DNA of 11,180 nucleotides from Methanobacteriota archaeon (GTDB lineage Archaea > Thermoplasmatota > Poseidoniia > Poseidoniales > Poseidoniaceae): positions 12,945-24,124 of the forward strand of contig NZXL01000016.1 of NCBI GenBank assembly GCA_002697705.1. The letters run 5' to 3'. How positions within the stretch are numbered: position 1 is the stretch's first letter; every line of letters begins with the position of its first letter. The position numbers and the translations under genes are program-made. Below the pieces are notes generated by a model. It was given only the letters and a program-made list of their open reading frames with translations. It searched no databases and was not told the DNA's origin. Below, one piece after another: positions 6,299 through 11,180 of the stretch.

Positions 6299-7972
6299 CT
6301 AATAGAGAGATTCAATGTTCACTCTCTTTTGTTCACCCGAATCACGAGAGCGGAGTGTAACGGTATTATCTTCAAGTGTTTGATGGTCGACAGTAATACA
6401 TACTGGAACACCAATTTCATCTGCTCTAGCATATCTTCTACCGATAGATCCACTAGAATCATATAGTGATATTACTCCAGATTTAGAACAAATTTTATTG
6501 TTTAACTGACGGGCGATTTCACCCATTCCATCTTTTTCAAATAAAGGAAAAACACAGTAATCAATAGATGCTATTTCTTGATTTAGTCTTAATACAGTAT
6601 AGCGTTCATCACCTTTTTCAATTTCATCAAAAGCATGATCTAGAACGTGCCAAATTATTCGGTCTATTCCAAATGCAGGCTCTACTACATGAGGTATGAA
6701 CCATTCACCTGAGATTACCTCTGTTTTTTGGTTTCTTTTAACATGTTCCGGATTGACCATTACCTTTTCACCTGACGCAATGATAACTTCACAAGGGAAT
6801 TGAGTTTCCAATGGCAGAGATTCAATTGCTTCCTTGACAGCACCAGCCAATGCTCGGAATGCTGGACCCGCAACTGAGCCTTCGATAGTCCAACCATCAA
6901 TTTCGATAGTTTTTGGCTCTTTGAATTCACGTCTTGCTCTTAGTGTCTTACCTGTAGCATCTTCATGGGCCTGCAAGTCATAACATCCTCGATGTGCAAT
7001 ACCAACACACTCGACCCAGCCATAAGAACCAAAAATTTCAGCATCCCAGCAGTCTAGTGCATAATGTGCCATTTCATCAGATTCATGTTGCCTAAAGCGT
7101 AATTTATCAGGATTAATTCCAACTTTAATCAAGAAATCATAAGTCATTCCGATGAAATAACCCACTGTTGAATGTCTGATTAAACCTGATTCAACCGCCT
7201 CAGATAGTGATTTAGAAATCTCCTCTCCACCATCGGGAATTAGAGTAAATGAAATCTCGTTCCATTTCGAAAAATCATGATTAATGTCTACTTCTGGGTC
7301 GATGAAGTATTCTAATTCTGCCATATTAAATTCACGTAGTCGAATCATGCCTTGTCGTGGAGAAATTTCATTTCTGTATCCTTTACCAACTTGAATTGCT
7401 CCAAAAGGTAACCTTTCACGATTATGTCGATACAATGACTGAAAAGATGTGAACATCCCTTGAGCGGTTTCGGGTCTAAGAAAACCTTGACGCCCAGATT
7501 TACCAGCACCAATAGTTGTGTTAAACATCAAATTCTGTGCGGAAATATCGCTCCAATCACAAGCGCCACAAGCTGGACAATTTGGTTTAGATTCTACTAG
7601 CAGTTTTTGAAGATCAGTTTTTGATAATGCATCGGGATTAGAATGGAAATCTTCGAGAAGAGTATCTGCTCTACTAGCTTCCCCACATGCATTACAATCA
7701 GTCATAAAGTCTGAAAATTCACCAACGTGCCCACTAGCCTCTAGAACCTCATATGGAGTTACTGTTGGACAAGAAATCTCTGTGATATTACCAAGTGAGG
7801 TCCAATGATCGATCCAAGTTTGATTAACACGGTTCCTAATCCTACCACCAACAGGGCCAAAATCATACAATCCCTTCGAACCACCATGAATTTCGAATGC
7901 AGGTAAAATAATTCCACGGCGCTTAAGCATACCCGATAATCGCTCCAAACGACTGTTTTCAACGTCAGACAT
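6299..7972 (-). CDS. glyS: Glycyl-tRNA synthetase, archaeal/eukaryotic alpha2 type
   Basis: 557 residues from ATG 7972 (559 from the upstream GTG 7978), typical of archaeal GlyRS. It charges tRNA-Gly with glycine in the cytoplasm. Class II features, numbered from ATG 7972, are: the motif 1 region GLYDFGPVGG (34-43), motif 2 YRNEISPRQG (199-208) running on to RLREF, and motif 3 EPAFGIDR (431-438). The catalytic-domain segments FRQHESDEMAHY (293-304) and WVECVGIAHRGCYDL (319-333) are also present. An inserted zinc-binding module is indicated by CNAC (93-96) and CPAC (132-135). The C-terminal anticodon-binding domain spans about 465-557 and includes VPVCITVD and TVTLRSRDSGEQ. GAGG lies 7 bases before ATG 7972, matching the spacing of its neighbours; GTG 7978 lies inside that purine-rich site. 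It is transcribed divergently from the reductase gene at 8095, and rfcL follows. Confidence 0.96.
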   Translation of the reverse strand: MSDVENSRLERLSGMLKRRGIILPAFEIHGGSKGLYDFGPVGGRIRNRVNQTWIDHWTSLGNITEISCPTVTPYEVLEASGHVGEFSDFMTDCNACGEASRADTLLEDFHSNPDALSKTDLQKLLVESKPNCPACGACDWSDISAQNLMFNTTIGAGKSGRQGFLRPETAQGMFTSFQSLYRHNRERLPFGAIQVGKGYRNEISPRQGMIRLREFNMAELEYFIDPEVDINHDFSKWNEISFTLIPDGGEEISKSLSEAVESGLIRHSTVGYFIGMTYDFLIKVGINPDKLRFRQHESDEMAHYALDCWDAEIFGSYGWVECVGIAHRGCYDLQAHEDATGKTLRARREFKEPKTIEIDGWTIEGSVAGPAFRALAGAVKEAIESLPLETQFPCEVIIASGEKVMVNPEHVKRNQKTEVISGEWFIPHVVEPAFGIDRIIWHVLDHAFDEIEKGDERYTVLRLNQEIASIDYCVFPLFEKDGMGEIARQLNNKICSKSGVISLYDSSGSIGRRYARADEIGVPVCITVDHQTLEDNTVTLRSRDSGEQKRVNIESLY

Positions 7973-7975
7973 TGG

Positions 7976-7983
7976 CACCCCTC
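7976..7983 (-). promoter_or_regulatory. Ribosome binding site of glyS that favours ATG 7972
   Basis: On the minus strand the sequence reads GAGGGGTG, then CCA, then the ATG at 7972. GAGG is 7 bases from this ATG, the same distance as for trkA and trkH. The in-frame GTG (7978-7976) is the last part of this site and is therefore an unlikely start. Confidence 0.55.
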
Positions 7984-8030
7984 AAATTGGCGTGAAGTTC
8001 CTTGCCTTTGAAATTGACCGTCATATTCCA

Positions 8031-8040
8031 ACTATATGTG
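8031..8040. promoter_or_regulatory. Candidate shared TATA element for divergent glyS and reductase gene
   Basis: ACTATATGTG lies in the 122-base gap between the divergent starts at 7972 and 8095 and contains a TATA-like core readable on both strands. A start about 26 bases downstream would give leaders of roughly 35 bases in either direction, leaving room for the ribosome binding sites seen at both genes. No other strong TATA-like element stands out in the gap. This is a positional argument on a short A+T-rich match. Confidence 0.35.
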
Positions 8041-8084
8041 ACAATACGCATGGTTAATAACAACTCAGATTTGGCAAATTCATT

Positions 8085-8089
8085 GGGGT
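8085..8089 (+). promoter_or_regulatory. Ribosome binding site of the reductase gene
   Basis: GGGGT ends 5 bases before ATG 8095. Earlier in-frame ATGs at 8002 and 8050 lack such a site, and starting from them would add N-terminal residues ahead of the Rossmann strand that geranylgeranyl reductases do not normally have. Confidence 0.5.
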
Positions 8090-8094
8090 CAAAT

Positions 8095-9195
8095 ATGTCT
8101 GTTGAATATGATTATGATGTTGTAATCATCGGTGGAGGTCCAGCAGGTAGTACTGTTGCTCGTTATGTGGCTCAATCAGGAGTTAGCGTGGTTGTTGTAG
8201 ATTCTCGGGAATCTATTGGTTCACCTTTACAATGTGGTGAATTAGTTCCAACCAATGATGAAATGCGAAGATTGTGCCCCAAAGTCCCTGATATGGATGA
8301 TTTGTTTAAGACGCCAGAGAGGGCTATTTCAAAGCGCACAGAAGTAATGAAAATTATAACTCCATCAGGTAAATCCTTAGAATTTGACTTTGAAGGATTA
8401 GTCCTAAACCGTGTTTTACATGACGAAGCATTAGTAGAAATGGCAAAGCAAGCCGGAGCTGATTTCAAAGTGGGGTGTTTTGTAAATAAAATTGAAGGAA
8501 ACACCGTACATATCCGTAATGGTGAAGAGATTAAGGGAAAAGTCATTGTTGGAGCAGGTGGACATAATGATCCAGTTAGAAGGACTTTTTGGAAGGAAAA
8601 ATCAACCAATATACCAGTTAAGTTTTCCTTGAAGGAGGGGGATTATGGGGATGCAGTTGAGTTACATTTCGGCTCAATGGCTCCTGGTGGTTATGCTTGG
8701 ATGTTCCCTAAATCAACAGGAGCAAATATTGGACTTGGAATTCAAAAAAACTTTTCGAAGGGTAAATCTGTGAATATTATAGCCAAAGAATTCATCGATA
8801 AATATGATGGTGATTCAACATTCAATGGAGCTGGTTCTCTGCCTATGTCTGGGACAATAAAGAAATTTGTCAAAGGCAATTATGTATTGGTGGGAGATTC
8901 TGCTGGAATGGTCTTACCTTCAAATGGTGCAGGAATCACAATCGCTATGATCGGTGGTAGAATTGCAGGCCAAGTTATTGTTGACCATATTCAAAATGGG
9001 ATCGAACTTACTCAATATGAAAAAATTTGGAAAAAGCAGATGGGTAGAGTTATGTTAAACTCGAAGAGATCGTTCAAAATTGGTAGTATAATGTTTAGAT
9101 TACCAGATTGGATGTTAAATATGTTCTTTAATCGATTAACAAAAGCAATAATTTGGCGAGCAGTGACTTGTCGAAGGATGTTTTGGATTATTTAA
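8095..9195 (+). CDS. Geranylgeranyl reductase family FAD-dependent oxidoreductase
   Basis: 366 residues from ATG 8095, near or slightly below the usual length of archaeal members (roughly 390-450). In archaea such enzymes saturate the geranylgeranyl chains of membrane ether lipids or of quinones, using FAD, at the membrane. The N-terminus is an FAD-binding Rossmann strand with IIGGGPAGS (11-19) and an acidic strand-two end (VVVDS, 33-37). LQCGE (45-49) holds the cysteine typical of the family. PGGYAWMFPK (197-206) contains the YxWxFP lipid-cavity motif. VGDSAG (266-271), followed by PSNGAGI, is the second FAD motif. The last 35 residues are rich in Phe, Trp, Met and Arg without a clear membrane helix, consistent with peripheral membrane contact. 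A digeranylgeranylglycerophospholipid reductase role is most likely. A menaquinone-chain reductase cannot be separated from it by motifs alone, so no symbol is given. Confidence 0.88.
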   Translation: MSVEYDYDVVIIGGGPAGSTVARYVAQSGVSVVVVDSRESIGSPLQCGELVPTNDEMRRLCPKVPDMDDLFKTPERAISKRTEVMKIITPSGKSLEFDFEGLVLNRVLHDEALVEMAKQAGADFKVGCFVNKIEGNTVHIRNGEEIKGKVIVGAGGHNDPVRRTFWKEKSTNIPVKFSLKEGDYGDAVELHFGSMAPGGYAWMFPKSTGANIGLGIQKNFSKGKSVNIIAKEFIDKYDGDSTFNGAGSLPMSGTIKKFVKGNYVLVGDSAGMVLPSNGAGITIAMIGGRIAGQVIVDHIQNGIELTQYEKIWKKQMGRVMLNSKRSFKIGSIMFRLPDWMLNMFFNRLTKAIIWRAVTCRRMFWII

Positions 9196-9311
9196 TTTCA
9201 ATATTTTCCTTCTGATTTAATCGGTAAAAAAATCATTAGAGGGTATAGATAAAGGCGAAGTTTTGAAGTACTCGGTACTCACGATTCGCACCATTGGGAT
9301 AGTGATAAAAA
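9196..9311 (+). promoter_or_regulatory. Intergenic leader/promoter region upstream of the Lhr helicase
   Basis: This 116-base gap begins with a T-rich stretch (about 9200-9220) that could end the reductase transcript. GGGTATAGATAAAG (9241-9254) is the best TATA-like candidate and would put a transcript start near 9270, giving a leader of about 40 bases. AGTAC-TCG-GTACT (9267-9279) is a perfect 5-bp inverted repeat at or next to that predicted start. AGTGAT (9301-9306) is a weak ribosome-binding-like sequence 5 bases before ATG 9312. No small gene or structured RNA family was recognised. Confidence 0.35.
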
Positions 9312-11180
9312 ATGGTTGAAATAGAGTATTTAGATTCTCCACACTCCACAGAGGAGTTATTGGAGATTCTATGTCCACCAGTTAGAAACTGGTTTAAGGA
9401 CTCTTTTCCAGATTTCACTAGGCCACAAAAATTAGCAATTCCTGCGATTTTGGATAGGAAAAATCTTCTTCTATGTTCACCAACTGGTTCGGGAAAAACT
9501 CTAACTGCATTTTTAACAATTATAGACAAATTAGTAAGATTAGCACTAGATAATAAGTTAGAGAAAAAGGTTCATTGCGTCTATATTTCACCAATTAAGG
9601 CTCTGGCAAATGATATTCAAAGAAATCTAATCGGTCCCTTAAAAGAAATTTCTGAATCATACTTACCAGATAGGGCACAGGAAATCAAAGTCGGACTAAG
9701 AACTGGGGACACAAGTCAGTCAGATCGACAAAAGATGTTAAGAAATCCACCACATATTCTTATTACAACTCCTGAAAGTTTAGCCATAGCTATTACATCT
9801 CCTAGATTCCAACCAATTGTTAGTGAATTAGAATATATGATTGTTGACGAATTACACTCACTTGTTCCAACGAAAAGAGGAGTACATCTTGCTCTAACTT
9901 TATCTTACTTGGATACATTGCTAAAGGTACCTGTACAAAGGATAGGAATATCTGCAACTATGGAGCCACTAGAAAAAGTTGCAGAATACTTAGTTGCAAG
10001 TGATGACCAAGAAAGTCGGAATAGTAGTAGTAGTGTTAGTATTGCAAAAGTTTCTGGTTCGAGGGAATTGGACCTTGATATTCTAATCACTCACAAGAAG
10101 TTCAGCGACTTAGCAGTGATGAAAATACTAGATGCAAATATCGAAGCAATTGCCGATTTAATATCTGCACATACAACCACACTGGTTTTTGCTAATACAA
10201 GAAAGATGACTGAAACCATTGTTCAAAGACTTCGACCATATTTAGGAGACCTTGTAGCTGGACATCACGGTTCAATGGACAAGAAAATTAGATTAAATGT
10301 TGAAAAGAAATTGAAACATGGCCATCTAAGAGCAGTAGTTACTTCATCTTCTTTGGAAATGGGAATAGATATAGGTTCGGTAGATTTAGTTCTTCAAGTT
10401 GGAAGCCCCGGGGATATTGCAACTGCATTGCAGAGAATTGGTCGTGCAGGCCACCATGTAGGAGGCATTCCAAGAGCGAGATTCCTACCGACTAGTGTTG
10501 ATGATTTGATTGAATTAGCCGCACTTCAATCTGCAATTCAAAAAGGCGACATGGATAGACTAGATTTCCCAGAAAATTGTCTCGATGTAGTCGCACAATT
10601 CATGATTGGGCTAGTGATAATTAATGAAATGGATATAGATGAAGCATTTGAAGTAATTGTCAATGCGTGGTCATATCGTAACTTCGAATATGATGATTTC
10701 ATCGAAGTACTTGACATGCTAGAAGATGAAAGAAGAGTTTGGGTAGATTGGGAAGAGAATACCTATGGTAAGAGAGGATATTCTAGAATGATTTATTATA
10801 CAAATATTGGAACTATAGCACCTGATAATTCATATTTAGTATTCAATGCAGAAGGTTCCATTCTTGGACAATTATCGGGCTCTTTCGTTTCCAACCTTAG
10901 AAGTGGTGATGTGATTTTGCTTGGTGGTTCAACTTACAGGGTCACAAATATCCAAGGAACAAGAGTGAATGTAACCGCTGTAACTGGATATAGACCAACT
11001 GTACCATCATGGTCAGGTGAGGCGCGTTCCCGTTCTCGTGAGTTATCTAATGCATTGCTCGATTTAATAGGTCACTGTATTATCTCTCTGAGGAAGGAAG
11101 TCGATCCAAGAATAATTTTACGGGATGCATATGGATTGTCTAATCAAGTATCAAATGCAATTGCTAGGCACTTAGAAGAG
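9312..11180 (+). CDS. lhr: Lhr-family superfamily 2 helicase, 3' end outside window
   Basis: 623 codons are visible and the frame is open to the window edge. Archaeal Lhr-core proteins are about 850-950 residues, so roughly the last quarter to third is missing. It is an ATP-dependent SF2 helicase acting on nucleic acids in the cytoplasm. Motifs in order: Q-motif-like FTRPQ (35-39), Walker A SPTGSGKT (56-63), Ia SPIKAL (93-98), Ib TPES (153-156), II DELH (179-182), III SAT (214-216), IV VFANTR (292-297), V SLEMGIDIG (347-355) and VI QRIGRAG (374-380). A winged-helix-like segment (about 400-480) and the Lhr signature region IGTIAPD, then P-S-WSGE-RSRS (about 499-574), separate it from plain DEAD-box or Hel308 helicases. 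A stop codon in frame at 9306-9308 makes ATG 9312 the earliest start. A run of AGT codons (10023-10034) gives four serines in a variable loop. Whether it belongs to the aLhr1 or aLhr2 subgroup was not determined. Confidence 0.93.
   Translation, partial: MVEIEYLDSPHSTEELLEILCPPVRNWFKDSFPDFTRPQKLAIPAILDRKNLLLCSPTGSGKTLTAFLTIIDKLVRLALDNKLEKKVHCVYISPIKALANDIQRNLIGPLKEISESYLPDRAQEIKVGLRTGDTSQSDRQKMLRNPPHILITTPESLAIAITSPRFQPIVSELEYMIVDELHSLVPTKRGVHLALTLSYLDTLLKVPVQRIGISATMEPLEKVAEYLVASDDQESRNSSSSVSIAKVSGSRELDLDILITHKKFSDLAVMKILDANIEAIADLISAHTTTLVFANTRKMTETIVQRLRPYLGDLVAGHHGSMDKKIRLNVEKKLKHGHLRAVVTSSSLEMGIDIGSVDLVLQVGSPGDIATALQRIGRAGHHVGGIPRARFLPTSVDDLIELAALQSAIQKGDMDRLDFPENCLDVVAQFMIGLVIINEMDIDEAFEVIVNAWSYRNFEYDDFIEVLDMLEDERRVWVDWEENTYGKRGYSRMIYYTNIGTIAPDNSYLVFNAEGSILGQLSGSFVSNLRSGDVILLGGSTYRVTNIQGTRVNVTAVTGYRPTVPSWSGEARSRSRELSNALLDLIGHCIISLRKEVDPRIILRDAYGLSNQVSNAIARHLEE

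Noticed and set aside
8002-8094. Longer N-terminus of the reductase from ATG 8002 or 8050
   Set aside because: The added residues precede the usual family start, would run through the likely promoter, and lack a ribosome binding site. ATG 8095 has one.
8172-8609. Minus-strand open frame of 145 codons inside the reductase gene
   Set aside because: It is a shadow of the FAD-domain coding sequence with no motif of its own.
9236-9529. Minus-strand open frame across the lhr leader and the 5' end of lhr
   Set aside because: Most of it is antisense to the conserved helicase motifs, and its translation shows no recognisable fold.
10023-10034. (AGT)4 repeat in lhr
   Set aside because: It is only four units, in frame, and encodes a serine-rich loop. 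It is too short to suggest phase variation.
1-11180. Search by eye for tRNA, rRNA, CRISPR repeats, insertion sequences, integrases and toxin-antitoxin or defence genes
   Set aside because: None was seen. Nearly all the sequence is accounted for by seven recognisable genes and gaps of at most 122 bases.

Overview
The window looks like a piece of an archaeal chromosome, most likely from the Thermoplasmatota and plausibly a marine group II (Poseidoniales-type) lineage. It encodes an archaeal replication factor C large subunit, the alpha2-type glycyl-tRNA synthetase of archaea and eukaryotes, a geranylgeranyl-reductase family flavoprotein of the kind that saturates archaeal ether lipids, and an Lhr-type helicase. 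The DNA is visibly A+T-rich, genes are tightly packed, and most starts are preceded by a purine-rich core (such as AAGGTG, GAGGTGAT or GGGGTG) at a nearly constant distance. The phylum is fairly well supported. The finer placement is inference from gene content and style and could not be tested here. I found no rRNA, tRNA, CRISPR array, transposase or integrase.

Layout. (1) Positions 55-4698, plus strand, hold a three-gene operon: a predicted membrane-anchored protein with an N-terminal zinc ribbon and an outward-facing transglutaminase-like domain, then trkA (cytoplasmic NAD-binding gate of a K+ transporter), then trkH (its membrane channel subunit). The genes are nearly contiguous, and at both junctions the upstream stop codon lies in or beside the next ribosome binding site, so translation is probably coupled. 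(2) Positions 7972-4695, minus strand, hold glyS followed by rfcL, separated by 68 bases that include a perfect inverted repeat directly after the glyS stop. rfcL converges on trkH and the two coding regions overlap by 4 bp. (3) From 7973 to 8094 lies a short divergent promoter region between glyS and the geranylgeranyl-reductase gene (8095-9195, plus). (4) After a 116-base spacer an Lhr-family helicase begins at 9312 and runs off the right edge after 623 codons.

How the genes relate. Only the first three genes read as a functional unit: K+ uptake plus an undescribed extracellular partner. Its transglutaminase-like fold keeps the catalytic Cys and His but appears to have Thr where the third triad residue normally sits. 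TrkH in the same operon carries an extra two-cysteine segment in an outside-facing loop. Together these are the most interesting features of the window. The other genes (translation, clamp loading, lipid or quinone saturation, RNA/DNA helicase) are ordinary archaeal housekeeping genes, with small oddities such as an extra stretch of about 30 residues after Walker B in RfcL.
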